The notes below the pieces were generated by a model. That model saw only the letters and a program-made list of their open reading frames with translations, had not been told where the DNA came from and did not search any database. The position numbers and the translations under genes were made by a program. 64,000 bases of DNA from Mesobacillus subterraneus (GTDB lineage Bacteria; Bacillota; Bacilli; Bacillales; Cytobacillaceae). This document shows, in pieces, positions 16,452-26,264 of this stretch. The DNA is taken from contig NZ_CP129019.1 in NCBI RefSeq assembly GCF_020524355.2, positions 2,108,001 through 2,172,000 on the forward strand, read 5' to 3'. Each line of letters opens with the position of its first letter. Position 1 is the first letter of the stretch.

Positions 16452-18654
16452 AATACTCCAACTCCTCTTGCATCCTTTTGACATGTTTTAGAGAGATGGA
16501 ATCAGCCTCAAGGTTTTCCTTAAGCCAAACTTCCATCTTTCTTAACATTTCAGCAATCCTTTCATCACCACGAACCTTCGTTAAAACCTTTTCAGAAATA
16601 ACACGATCCAAAGCTTTTAAAGGCTCCATTTGATGTTCCTCAGACAACTGATGATTAACAAATAGTTTGCGCATCATTTCTCCCATTGTTCGATAACCAA
16701 AATGAAGTTCATACGTTAATAACATCTGATGCAATTCCTTTAGCATGGCAAACTCTCGACCGAGCACTTCCTTGATATCCTGGTCCGCTCGATTCCAGTA
16801 TGAATCAAAGTCAACATCAGACAAGGTCATGACAAATGCACGATCAAGCACCTTATCAGAAATTGAATGAGTGGTTTCATCGACATTAATCGTGCCTAGC
16901 AGATAAACATTTGGCGGAATTAATAGCTTTTTAGGGATTTCTTCTATATGGTCATCTTGATGCAATGGTATTTCTTTTCTAGACTCAACCGCGCTAAGAT
17001 AATCACTTAAATAGTATTCAACTCGAGCAAGATTCATTTCATCAAGTAAAATAAAATGGGGTTTCTCCCGCTCCTTCAAAGCATTTAGGATAACATTAAG
17101 AAACTCTGTTCTTACATATCGCTTCTCAAAAGAACTATAGTATCCAAATAGAGCACTGGCATCAGTCCAATCAGGTCTTACCGGAATAATCGTGAAGTAC
17201 GGATTTTCATCCTCATACTCCAGACCATAGACAGCATTAGTATACAGTCGGCATAATTGAGTTTTACCGGTTCCAGAAATGCCGCTTAAAAGAACAAAAT
17301 GCTTATCATCAAGGGCAGTTAAATTCAAATGAAGGTCACGGATGATTTCTTTAGAAAAAGTAAAACTACTATTTGAGATTGTTTGAACGATGGCCTCAAA
17401 CTGAAAATTCGACTCTAAAGATTCAACTACATCAGATGGGAAATCTTCAAAATTTCCTCCCTCATCATTTTCTTCCGAAGGCAGTTCCAACTTTTGGCTG
17501 GCATGTGCAAACAATAATGCTGCATCGATGAAATTCTTCTTAACTTGCTCGTTCCCTTCTACAAAGCTATGAGTTTCATTATTGAAACTTCCTACTCTGT
17601 AGACATTTCCCCCAGCTTCAATCCCATGTTCATTCAACAACTTCATTGACTGAGTCATCACCTGATGATTATCAAGGCTTTGCGTAGTAAAGGATTTAGA
17701 TATCTGCCATTGCTTAACACCTTCACCCAAAATTTCCCGTGCATTCGTGAATATGTGATTATGCCCTTCAATTTGAACCATGATGGTCTGGAAAGGAGAG
17801 AACTTTTCATGGAATTCAAAATAATAAATGAAGCCCTTAGTCAACATTTGATCTGCATCATAGATATGGAAAGACTGGCGCTTTCCATTTGTTTTGTAAT
17901 TTTCTATAGAAGAGAGATCAACAGAGTATGTTCTGCCCAATAGTTTAGTCTCTTTTAAATCCCTTGTCCCAGCCAGAGCCATCAAAGCATTATAGGTGAT
18001 AGAAGAAAGCTCAATTTCCTCATTTATGTAACCGTGCAAAGACTTTAATTTATCCCAAGCACTAATCAGACCATCAATTAAAACCTGTTCCTCAATCTGC
18101 CCTTCCAAAGGAATACTCATCCCAATTTGAAACCAGGGACGCCTTCTTGGTTTAATGCAATCTTTTATGTATTTAACAAACTCCTGCTTCGGAAGTATTT
18201 CCTTCTCCTTCCAACCTGTATGGATTTTAAAGTCATCCGGAATCGAGTTTAAAACACTGTGTATCTTCTCATTTTTATACCACGCCCAGAAAGGAATGAA
18301 ATTTATTTCATTATGTATAAGGATTACATTGCTGAATCCATTTAACTCTAAGGTGATTAAATTTTGCTCTTTATCATTCACTTTCCGGAAAAGACCAACA
18401 AAATACTTACGGCCAATATCCGAACTCTTCTTCTTTTCAGCATAAGTGGGATTTCTTGCATCATGATAAGTTGTAGATAACGTCGTATCATAACTCCTGA
18501 TATAAATTTCATCATTTAAATTCATGTCAATTTTATCGATAAAGCGTTCGAACAAAGTTTTCATAATAGGAGAAATCTCATCCAGGGATCTTCTGCATCG
18601 AAGTTCTGTATTTTCCAAGTTAAGGATGGATTTAAGATAATCTAGATTAATCAA
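16426..18654 (-). CDS. McrB-like AAA+ ATPase/GTPase of a type IV-like restriction system
   Basis: 742 residues from the TTG at 18654 (AGAGGTG upstream; a GTG nine bases earlier overlaps that site). About 400 N-terminal residues are unassigned and probably sense the target. The motor domain follows: Walker A GISGTGKT near residue 460, Walker B HFILLDEMN, and GTINVDETT...SDKVLDRAF, the sensor and arginine-finger region typical of McrB/MoxR-group proteins. Translationally coupled to the McrC-like nuclease downstream. Two small genes of unknown function precede it on the same strand and may belong to the same system. Confidence 0.8.
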   Translation of the reverse strand: MINLDYLKSILNLENTELRCRRSLDEISPIMKTLFERFIDKIDMNLNDEIYIRSYDTTLSTTYHDARNPTYAEKKKSSDIGRKYFVGLFRKVNDKEQNLITLELNGFSNVILIHNEINFIPFWAWYKNEKIHSVLNSIPDDFKIHTGWKEKEILPKQEFVKYIKDCIKPRRRPWFQIGMSIPLEGQIEEQVLIDGLISAWDKLKSLHGYINEEIELSSITYNALMALAGTRDLKETKLLGRTYSVDLSSIENYKTNGKRQSFHIYDADQMLTKGFIYYFEFHEKFSPFQTIMVQIEGHNHIFTNAREILGEGVKQWQISKSFTTQSLDNHQVMTQSMKLLNEHGIEAGGNVYRVGSFNNETHSFVEGNEQVKKNFIDAALLFAHASQKLELPSEENDEGGNFEDFPSDVVESLESNFQFEAIVQTISNSSFTFSKEIIRDLHLNLTALDDKHFVLLSGISGTGKTQLCRLYTNAVYGLEYEDENPYFTIIPVRPDWTDASALFGYYSSFEKRYVRTEFLNVILNALKEREKPHFILLDEMNLARVEYYLSDYLSAVESRKEIPLHQDDHIEEIPKKLLIPPNVYLLGTINVDETTHSISDKVLDRAFVMTLSDVDFDSYWNRADQDIKEVLGREFAMLKELHQMLLTYELHFGYRTMGEMMRKLFVNHQLSEEHQMEPLKALDRVISEKVLTKVRGDERIAEMLRKMEVWLKENLEADSISLKHVKRMQEELEYYGATQFWR

Positions 18655-18744
18655 AATCAACACCTCTATTTAGATTAATTTACACATTTATTTTTTCTTT
18701 GCCGGTATATGTTTCTATTTCTTACTAAACATTGGGCTATAAAA

Positions 18745-19005
18745 CTAAAACCTGTTAAAACCTTGACTCTTACTTATTGTTTTTCTTCCTATTAGAATCC
18801 ATAGAATCGTTAAACAAATATACAACCCCCATAAAATAAAACCAAAAACAACAAAGTGATAAATAGTAGATGCATGAAAATTTTCAAACCCGTTCAGCAT
18901 ATAAAACAAAAAGCCGAACGATAAGTAAATGGCTCCAGTTAATTGCTTCACATAAAACTCCCTTATAAAAACTTCATACAAGTCTTGTAGATTTCTAAGA
19001 CTCAA
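18745..19005 (-). CDS. small membrane protein of unknown function in the McrBC-like operon
   Basis: 86 residues with two hydrophobic segments (about 22-40 and 48-72), a short loop between and a basic C-terminus (GRKTISKSQGFNRF). No family recognised. It lies 3 bases downstream of the 160-residue gene and 90 bases upstream of the McrB-like ATPase, on the same strand. A membrane component in a restriction-type operon would be unusual and could act as an abortive effector or anchor, but that is inference from position only. Confidence 0.6.
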   Translation of the reverse strand: MSLRNLQDLYEVFIREFYVKQLTGAIYLSFGFLFYMLNGFENFHASTIYHFVVFGFILWGLYICLTILWILIGRKTISKSQGFNRF

Positions 19006-19008
19006 AAC

Positions 19009-19491
19009 TTAATTCAAACTCTCAACCCAAGCTGCAAACTTGGTTCTATTCCTTTCATACCAATCATTGCAAACAAGATATTTTTCATTGTGTATAATTA
19101 CTGGCTTTGACCAATAACGGTAATATCCGTTCACTGTTCTTTGATCGATTAAGGGACGGTCATATCTAACCTTTTTGAGCATCGGATAATTAATATCAAA
19201 TAAGTTTTTGCAGTGTTTTGCATCTTGTAAAGCTCGTACCTTTTCTGGACTTAGCAAGTGGTTGCTTATGATTTGTGCTAATTTTCTTCGCACCAATTCA
19301 CCGATCTTCTCAGCGCTCTCAATATGGATAAAGTCAGGCAGCGTAATTGCTTGCTTTGTAGTGCTTTTTTCCATCTCGTGGTCTCTTATCCATTTTTTCA
19401 TATACTTGATCTTTTGTTCCTTTGTTAATCCATCCACTGAAGATTGCAATAATGTATCAAAAATAATCTTTAATCTCTTTTTATCCATCAT
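19009..19491 (-). CDS. hypothetical protein leading the McrBC-like operon
   Basis: 160 residues, soluble, basic. The N-terminal half is helical and charged. The C-terminal half has a compact aromatic-rich stretch (RPLIDQRTVNGYYRYW, then KYLVCNDWYERNRTKFAAW) that looks like a conserved small domain, but I cannot name it. It starts the minus-strand run that continues with the small membrane protein, the McrB-like ATPase, the McrC-like nuclease and the PD-(D/E)XK protein. Good ribosome binding site (AAGGAG) upstream of the ATG pair at 19491. Confidence 0.6.
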   Translation of the reverse strand: MMDKKRLKIIFDTLLQSSVDGLTKEQKIKYMKKWIRDHEMEKSTTKQAITLPDFIHIESAEKIGELVRRKLAQIISNHLLSPEKVRALQDAKHCKNLFDINYPMLKKVRYDRPLIDQRTVNGYYRYWSKPVIIHNEKYLVCNDWYERNRTKFAAWVESLN

Positions 19492-19553
19492 TTTTACTCC
19501 TTGTTAAACAAGTCTAGTACGAATCCTCAACCTCAATTAAATTGATCCTATTG

Positions 19554-19588
19554 AAAAAACGCCACTAACTTCAGCTTTCTGTTGGCGT
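19554..19588 (-). terminator. rho-independent terminator
   Basis: ACGCCA (19559-19564) pairs with TGGCGT (19583-19588), with six T following on the minus strand. It separates the NERD-helicase gene upstream from the McrBC-like operon. Confidence 0.55.
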
Positions 19589-19785
19589 CAAATTTCTCCT
19601 GAGTAAAAGCAGCCATAATTTTTTCCCTCAATTCATCATTTATGTAAGTTAAATTATACCATTTAGGGATTTTAAAAGTGACAGATTGATAGAAGTTTCT
19701 AGTTTCTGATGAATTGAACTACCCGAAATTACAAAATATAATTTGAAGGTCAACAGGCAAGAATGGCAGCATCACAGTATTGTCA

Positions 19786-19894
19786 GTTTGGTAAAGTCTT
19801 TGGCATTGAGTGGTAAAATTCCTGGCGTTGTGTAGCACGATAACTGGCACGGGTGTTAAACTCATTGACATTGAGTGGTACAATTTTTGGCATA
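19786..19894. repeat. array of five degenerate ~22-bp tandem units
   Basis: Units begin at 19786, 19808, 19830, 19852 and 19873, four of 22 bp and one of 21 bp. The best-conserved pair reads GAGTGGTAAAATTCCTGGCG (19808) and GAGTGGTACAATTTTTGGCA (19873). The array follows TGTCA at 19781. Multiple 22-bp sites inside a TGT-starting end are the style of TnsB/Mu-type transposase binding sites, so this may be the relict end of such an element; no transposase gene is next to it. The remaining sequence of 19589-20081 shows no complete gene. Confidence 0.5.
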
Positions 19895-19921
19895 GGTGCT
19901 TTGTTCATGGTTATAATGTAA

Positions 19922-19945
19922 AAGGCAGACCCATTAGTCTGCCTT
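19922..19945. terminator. hairpin, possible terminator
   Basis: AAGGCAGAC pairs perfectly with GTCTGCCTT around a 6-base loop. There is no strong T-tract. It sits downstream of the helicase gene and next to the 22-bp array. A short open stretch on the minus strand ending here (GSLEIDYEAATIIGLPKAD) may be the tail of a lost gene. Confidence 0.35.
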
Positions 19946-20081
19946 AGGTAAGCCTATTATCGTAGCAGCTTCATAATCTATTTCAAGACTACCGCATGCT
20001 TGTTGGTTAGAGAATCCATTCAGGATGTTTTATTTCTGAAGTTCAATGTGTAAATAAAGTCTTATAACTTAAATTTTAAAC

Positions 20082-22003
20082 TCAATTAATTTTCTTTAGT
20101 GTACTGTTCTTCTTACTGATTTGCTCTTTTACTTGATCAAGATACTTGGTGAACTCAGATTCTCCGGAATAAGACAAGCATAGATATTCCTTAGCTCTTG
20201 TCATCCCTATATAAAGAAGCGATACTTCCCCGTTCTTTATCTTCTTCAAGCGGGAATGGCATGGAATCTGTATTTACGATAAAGACAGCTCGAAAATCAA
20301 GGCCTTTACTGCTATCAATGGTGCTAATCTTTACTTTCCCATCTTCTTTTTCAAATGATCGTTTTGATGCATCGTTTTCAGTAATCCAGTAGAAAGGAAT
20401 ACTGGCTTTCATCAATTCTTTTTTTTATGATGTCGATTACGGGAACTTTATGTGTCTTTTTCACTCGGTAAAGAACCAACATTTCATCGTAAGAAACGTT
20501 TTTTGACTCATGCAGCTTCTTCATTTGCCGTGCAATCAGCCTTATTTCCTCAAAAAAGTTGGCTGCTTTAATAATGCCAGGTTCAGGACCCTTTCTTTTC
20601 GTGCTTTGCGGTGCGATGATGTCTCCTTCTAAGTCACGGTTCACGACCTTATCTCTGAACACTGAATGACCACGGTAAAAATCCCATGCAAATTTCACTA
20701 TTTGACATGTATTTCTGTAGTTAATCGATAACACTTTGGATCGCCCCTGGAAGCTCAGTCCTGTATCTTGGACGTAAGAGCGCTTTCTTTTATAAATGGT
20801 TTGTGCGCGATCTTCAACTAATAACAGTGACTGTGTCTCGGCGTTAATCAAGGCACTTACCAAGCGAAGCCAATCGGCTTCGAAATCCTGGACCTCATCA
20901 ATTAGCACAGCATCATAGCTCGGAAAGATCGCCTCGTTATTTTCAATCTTCTCTATCATCAGCGGAATTTGCTGCTCATTAATTTTCAGATCATTCTTAA
21001 GCCAGGAGTGAAAGTTCCTAACAACAATATTGTGAGTATGTAATGGACGTTCTGCTATGTCATTTGTAAAATCAAAATCAAACAAATCTTCTGGCTCATT
21101 CATCATATGAGTAATCATCTGCTGTATCGCATTAGCAAGCGAAATGTTATAGCATAAAATCAAAATCTTCCAGTCTGGGTTCTGCTTTGAAAGCATTTTT
21201 GCTCTGCTAGCTAAAATAATCGTTTTTCCGCTGCCGGCCACTCCACGAATTAACCTATTTTTATCCCCTAATTGCTTTGCCAAGTTTTCCTGATGCAGAT
21301 CCATGGTTTTTATGTCATGCAAGGACAGCAGGAGTTGATCCTGGTACGGTACAGGTGCTTTAAACTCTGCACTGATCCGTACTTCAGGAAATAAATGATA
21401 GCGTATAGCGTTAATATCTTCACTGGATAAAGACTCTCTAAGCCTGTATGGCACAACAAACATATTCAAAATTTTTTCCATCAGTACTTCTTCTGAAAAC
21501 GCTTCCTTATCCGGATCGATTTCATCCCTTGTTAAACAGAGGTTAGGATCAATAATTGAATACAAATCATTTTGAATAAAATCTTTTGATTGCAGCCTTG
21601 TAAAAACAACCCCGTAACCATATGGAAATTTGAGATTGAACTTATACTTGCCATCAAGCTGAACCAAGCTTTTATCTTTCTTGAGGACATCGACTAAATG
21701 AAAGACATTTTCCCTGGCATGCTTGATTGGGCTTTTCACTATTGTTTGTTCACCCTTAGTATTAACTATATGCCATTCCTCGTGATTCAACTGGAGCAAT
21801 GTATTGTTTGTATAGTCCTTGACTTCCAAAAGTACGAGACCCAAATCCGGGCCAATGATCACAAAATCTGGTCTTCTTCCTTGAATCTCAGGTTCGTAAT
21901 ACACAATATAGTCATCAGGAAGATGTGTCTTCATTGTTCGGAATAATAATCTTTCACCAGCCGTTGCAGAGCTACGAATCGTTTCAGGAATAGTAATCGC
22001 CAT
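20082..22003 (-). pseudogene. NERD-domain UvrD/Rep-family helicase, with two +1 frameshifts
   Basis: SF1 DNA helicase joined to an N-terminal NERD nuclease-related domain (PDFVIIG...LLEVKDY, about 45-70). Walker A is GVAGSGKT (about 255), Walker B LIDEVQDF, and INYRN is the later helicase motif. The frame breaks at eight A (20408-20415 as T) and again at GGGG near 20221. With one base fewer at each, the product runs to 639 residues and ends with the motif VI-like LLYIGMTRAKEYL. Both lesions are homopolymer insertions, so sequencing error is plausible. Start at 22003 (MAITIPET) chosen for spacing to GGAG. Probably DNA repair or defence. Confidence 0.8.
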
Positions 22004-22196
22004 ACTCATTCTCCAAATTCAGGGATTTTTCTTCATTATACACGTTTTTTCGAGTTTATTCTAAAATTTTACAAAAACTACAAAGCGCAGTTTGTATGTC
22101 AGGTCTATATTTATATAAATATCGGCAAAAGCATTGAATTTTCCAGTAAAAGGTTAAATAATAGGACTATAGATTTCATAGTCAGGAAGTGAATAC

Positions 22197-22865
22197 ATGA
22201 TTAAGAAGATATTAGATCGTTTATTTAAAAGAGAAGAAGTCACTCAATTGAATCAATCTACTCCCAAATTCGAACTGTACCAAGCAAACCGAGCAGAACT
22301 GGATCATTTGATGAAAAAACCTTTTCCAGAAGGCAAAGCTCCAGGCTATGTATACTTCGTACAAGAACATTTAACAGGAACATTTAACATCGGCAAAACG
22401 AAAAACATTACGAAAAGAATGAATGTGTATCACATCAAATTACCAATCAAGAATGAATTACTCTACTTTATTAAATCTGGTAATCATCATCAAACCAAAG
22501 CAGCATTTCATAAGCATTTTGCAGAAAAACAAATAGATGGTGAATGGTTTAAGCTGACAAACGAAGACTTAGAGTGGATTAAAAGCGGTACATACAGTGA
22601 AAATATAAAAGCCTCAATTCTTGATCAAGGTAATGAGGAAGACGAGGTTCGCCTGAATGATAAACAGCAAGATTATGCCCTTTCATTAATTCAAAAGTTA
22701 GGACACACCTACCAATTAGCTTGCGATCCTAGCACACTGACCGTAAAAGATCTAAACCGACTGACCGTTTACTTCAAATACAAAAATGAAGGTGCATTGG
22801 TGAATCTTGTGAAAAAAGGTGTCCTCAAACGTCAGCATGTCAGCAGGCAGCAAATAGATAATTAG
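22197..22865 (+). CDS. GIY-YIG / T5orf172-type nuclease-domain protein
   Basis: 222 residues. A GIY-YIG-type core lies at about 50-125: GYVYFVQE, FNIGKTKNITKRMNVY, and FHKHFAEKQIDGEWF, the arrangement of T5orf172/Meiotically up-regulated-type domains. The C-terminal ~70 residues are unassigned and lysine-rich. It is the first plus-strand gene after the helicase and stands 50 bases upstream of the NUDIX gene. The tyrosines and arginine/lysine of the fold are visible, but activity is not proven. Such domains occur in phage and defence loci. Confidence 0.7.
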   Translation: MIKKILDRLFKREEVTQLNQSTPKFELYQANRAELDHLMKKPFPEGKAPGYVYFVQEHLTGTFNIGKTKNITKRMNVYHIKLPIKNELLYFIKSGNHHQTKAAFHKHFAEKQIDGEWFKLTNEDLEWIKSGTYSENIKASILDQGNEEDEVRLNDKQQDYALSLIQKLGHTYQLACDPSTLTVKDLNRLTVYFKYKNEGALVNLVKKGVLKRQHVSRQQIDN

Positions 22866-22916
22866 TTTTCTTAATGATATGATAAGCAGGAATGATATTA
22901 CTTCTTGGAGGAACAC

Positions 22917-23330
22917 ATGAAAAAGGTAGTAAAAGTAGTCGCTGCAATTATCGAGAACGAACAAAATGAGATTTTATGTGCACTAAGATCACCTAAAATG
23001 TCCATCCCAAACATGTGGGAGTTTCCTGGTGGCAAGGTTGAGAACGGAGAGGATATTTGCTCGGCACTTCAAAGAGAAATTGAAGAAGAGTTGGAGTGTA
23101 GTATTGAAATAAACTCAGAAATTTTTAACGATCATACGCATGAATATGAGACATTTATTGTTAACTTGATTTCAATTAAGTGTAGCATCATTTCTGGTAC
23201 ACCAACTGCCCATGAGCATTCCAAGCTTATTTGGTTAAAGCGTGAAAATCTATCATCCCTTATATGGGCTCCAGCTGATCTTGCCGCAGTTGACCAATTG
23301 ATACACGAAAAAATAGTCTTCTCAAAATGA
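22917..23330 (+). CDS. NUDIX hydrolase, MutT-like (deoxy)nucleoside triphosphate pyrophosphohydrolase
   Basis: 137 residues from the ATG at 22917, seven bases after GGAGG. The Nudix box is complete (GGKVENGEDICSALQREIEEEL). The WEFPGGK lead-in and LRSPKM...NMWEF pattern match MutT/CTP-pyrophosphohydrolase-type house-cleaning enzymes. Its last codons lie inside the terminator hairpin shared with the convergent PLD-helicase gene. A neighbouring helicase/MazG pair shows the same kind of pairing, which suggests a functional link to the helicases rather than general housekeeping. Confidence 0.85.
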   Translation: MKKVVKVVAAIIENEQNEILCALRSPKMSIPNMWEFPGGKVENGEDICSALQREIEEELECSIEINSEIFNDHTHEYETFIVNLISIKCSIISGTPTAHEHSKLIWLKRENLSSLIWAPADLAAVDQLIHEKIVFSK

Positions 23331-23346
23331 GAAGACTATACTTTTT
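23313..23346. terminator. bidirectional terminator overlapping two convergent gene ends
   Basis: ATAGTCTTCTC (23313-23323) pairs perfectly with GAGAAGACTAT (23329-23339), followed by ACTTTTTT. The NUDIX stop codon (23328-23330) and the helicase stop (23336-23338) both fall within it. Confidence 0.85.
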
Positions 23347-26149
23347 TGGTGAACTCTGTATATAAACTGGCTGGTATTTCGTGCTCTAACTCCATCTGAA
23401 CTGTAATCGGCTTATTCCCTTCAAAATAAACCGAATTTCCTTTTCCAATATAAATATAAGGCTCTGTTTTTCCATCAATCTCACGGTACTTTCTAATGAA
23501 TAAGTGCAGATTTACTCCCCGTCTTTGGTTGAATATGATATCCTGCCCTCTGTTGGACTCCTGGGTGGTATTATTGACTGACTGCCACTGGAACATTCGT
23601 TGGTTAATAAACTTATCCTTGTAATTAATACTCTCTTTTACATCCGCTTCTTTATGAAGGTCCACGAACAGAAAGAATTCTTTCCCATTAACTAATAGTC
23701 CAGAACCTCTAAATGAGCTATGAATCTTTCGATAGTTTGAAAGTAACGCTGCATCTACCATTTGATACTGTTCATATAGCTTAAAATGAGGAACGCCAAA
23801 GTAACCACTATGGAATTCCTTTTCATATCTGAAAATGCCATATGATATCACATCTTCAATATACTTATAGTAATGCTCATTCTGCAGTAATTTTGAAAAA
23901 ACGACCGTCTTAATTAGTTGCCCCTCCATTTTATGCACGAGCTTCGGCTTGGACTTTAACTGCCCTGAATCATAGTAATCTTGATTCAGGAATTCAAAGG
24001 CATGTAGAATAGTATCATCATCTACATCCTTAACGAATTTTAGGATTTGATCTCTTGCTTCATCGACACTGATTGAATCATGATGCATTAAATACTTAAG
24101 GATGACAAAGTCATGGATTCGTTTAATGGGCAGCTTACTTGATAACTCCTTCAGTGACCCTTCAAATTCCTCATTAAGTAGCAGCTTTTTTAAATGATCA
24201 TCTTTTTCTACCTTAGCCACAAACTGCAGATAAGTTTTTTCTTTATTGATAAATTTAACCGGATCAGGTGCACCGTCAAATTTAAGAAAATCAACAAGTA
24301 GGAATGGAACCTTACCAGTGTTCAGTTTCTTAAACTCATTATACTCTTCCTTAAGATAGCGCATAGAATTGAAATTTTCTCGGTCAATTTGTTCTAAAAT
24401 TCGTTCTTGCGAGATTTTGTCCATTTGTATATGTGTGGCGCCAGGTATATTGGCAAAGCCCGTGGCGATTGCAACCTTCAAGCTTTCCTTATCGTAATAC
24501 CTGCTACCATTAAGAGCTAAGGCAATGAGAAAGGTTTTACTATGGTTCCCTATAAAATCCAGGACAGTTAAAAAGCTTTTATTTGGATATTTTCTAAGCC
24601 CTCGTCCTAGCTGCTGTATAAAAACGATAGGAGAATTTGTTGGCCTCAGCATTAGAACGCTATTTACAGAAGGAATATCTACCCCTTCATTAAAGATATC
24701 TACGCTGAAAATAAATTCTAAATCATCTTGATCATCTTCTAATTTGTTCATATAGTGTTTTCTTTTATCCGAGGAGTCTCCCCCATGTAAGATAACACTT
24801 TTATAGCCTCTTTTATTGAATTCACTTGCCATATACATCGCGTGCTCGATACTCGCACAAAACCCCAGTCCTTTTCTCTTTTCGCCATCATGTCCATAGA
24901 ACTCCATCTTTTCAATGATAAAGTCTACTCTCTCGTTCACTTTCAATCTTTTCGTGATTTCTGCAATATCATCGATATCCACATCACTAAGGTCAACACT
25001 ATCTATATCGGTGATCCCAAAATAGTGAAATGGAATAACAAGATCATCCTCAAGTGCTTCGTGTAATCGCACTTCTAACGCGACATTATTATCAAAAATA
25101 TCAAAGATATTCCGGCTGTCACTTCTCTCAGGAGTTGCCGTCATGCCTAAAGTAAACTTAGGACTAAAATAGCTAAGAATAGTCTGATATGTTGGGCTAG
25201 CAGCATGATGAGCCTCATCAATTATAAGGTAATCAAATTCCTCTGGATCGAACTCCTGATAACACTTAGAGATCGTTTGGATCGTTGTAAACACATAATC
25301 AGTATGTTTCTGTTTGTGATTTCCTGTTAAAAGACCAAAAGTAAAGCCATCGTTAGGAAGAAGCAGTTCGAATGTTTCCTTCGCCTTTATAAGAATTTCT
25401 TCCCGATGGACGACAAATAACAATTTCTTAGGGCTAAAGCTTTTTACGTCAAAGGCTGACATATATGTCTTGCCTGTACCTGTTGCAGCAATGACAAGCG
25501 CCTTATTCTCACCATAACTACGCAGACGTTCTAGGTTCTCCGTAGCTCTCCTCTGCATCCTGTTAGGAACAATATATTTTCTGTCCTCATAAATGACAGT
25601 TTGGCTAGGACTAGACCTTTTAAAAGACTTTAAGAACTCTTCATAACGCTGAATGAATTCTTGATCTGCATCCACACTTAAGTCCCAAAGATTATTGTAT
25701 TCCTTAATGACATTTTTAATAAAATGTGCATCCTCTTTGGAAATGATTTTGACATTCCATTCAATATTACTTTTCAATGCACTTTGTGTTATATTCGATG
25801 ACCCTATAATAACTTTAAAGTGATCCTTGTACTCAAAAATATAGGCTTTTGTATGAAAGCCAACCTCCCTATCAGTAACAAAGACTTTCAACTCAATATT
25901 GGAAAAATCATTTAAACGCTCCATTGCCTTAGCGTCAGTGAAATTTAAATAAGTTGACGTAATGATTCTGCCTGTAATGCCTTTTGACTCCGCTTCTTTT
26001 ATCGGGTCTAGCAATAACTGCAGACCACTGAAATTAATAAAAGCCACGCTAAAATAAAACCGTTCGCATTCCTGGATCGACTCGACTAACTCTTTTAATA
26101 AATTTCCCCCATCGGAGTTAACGATCAGTTCTTTTTCTATAACTTCCAA
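23336..26149 (-). CDS. PLD-domain SF2 DNA helicase with DUF3427-type C-terminus
   Basis: About 937 residues from TTG 26149, which has AAGGTG six bases upstream; open sequence continues 60 bases further 5'. Domains: phospholipase-D-like nuclease (HTKAYIF...IGSSNITQSAL, within the first ~150), then a DEAD/DEAH SF2 helicase with ATGTGKT, DEAHH, TATPERSD and QQLGRGLRK, then ~350 residues resembling the DUF3427 end of such helicases (SGYFGVPHF, FINQRMFQWQSVN, GQDIIFNQRRGVNLHLFIRK). Likely a DNA-targeting defence or repair machine. It converges on the NUDIX gene, with both ends in one terminator. Confidence 0.85.
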   Translation of the reverse strand: MEVIEKELIVNSDGGNLLKELVESIQECERFYFSVAFINFSGLQLLLDPIKEAESKGITGRIITSTYLNFTDAKAMERLNDFSNIELKVFVTDREVGFHTKAYIFEYKDHFKVIIGSSNITQSALKSNIEWNVKIISKEDAHFIKNVIKEYNNLWDLSVDADQEFIQRYEEFLKSFKRSSPSQTVIYEDRKYIVPNRMQRRATENLERLRSYGENKALVIAATGTGKTYMSAFDVKSFSPKKLLFVVHREEILIKAKETFELLLPNDGFTFGLLTGNHKQKHTDYVFTTIQTISKCYQEFDPEEFDYLIIDEAHHAASPTYQTILSYFSPKFTLGMTATPERSDSRNIFDIFDNNVALEVRLHEALEDDLVIPFHYFGITDIDSVDLSDVDIDDIAEITKRLKVNERVDFIIEKMEFYGHDGEKRKGLGFCASIEHAMYMASEFNKRGYKSVILHGGDSSDKRKHYMNKLEDDQDDLEFIFSVDIFNEGVDIPSVNSVLMLRPTNSPIVFIQQLGRGLRKYPNKSFLTVLDFIGNHSKTFLIALALNGSRYYDKESLKVAIATGFANIPGATHIQMDKISQERILEQIDRENFNSMRYLKEEYNEFKKLNTGKVPFLLVDFLKFDGAPDPVKFINKEKTYLQFVAKVEKDDHLKKLLLNEEFEGSLKELSSKLPIKRIHDFVILKYLMHHDSISVDEARDQILKFVKDVDDDTILHAFEFLNQDYYDSGQLKSKPKLVHKMEGQLIKTVVFSKLLQNEHYYKYIEDVISYGIFRYEKEFHSGYFGVPHFKLYEQYQMVDAALLSNYRKIHSSFRGSGLLVNGKEFFLFVDLHKEADVKESINYKDKFINQRMFQWQSVNNTTQESNRGQDIIFNQRRGVNLHLFIRKYREIDGKTEPYIYIGKGNSVYFEGNKPITVQMELEHEIPASLYTEFTKKV

Positions 26150-26264
26150 GTTTATCACCTTATCTTTTTCTACTATATGTAAAATTGTACTATAAATGGA
26201 TGAATACATGAAGAAATTTTAAGACGATGAGGGTTCTAAAAATGAAAAAACAGCACTCAATATA

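Noticed and set aside
19786..19894. CRISPR array
   Set aside because: Units are contiguous, degenerate and of 22 bp with no unique spacers, and no cas gene is present.
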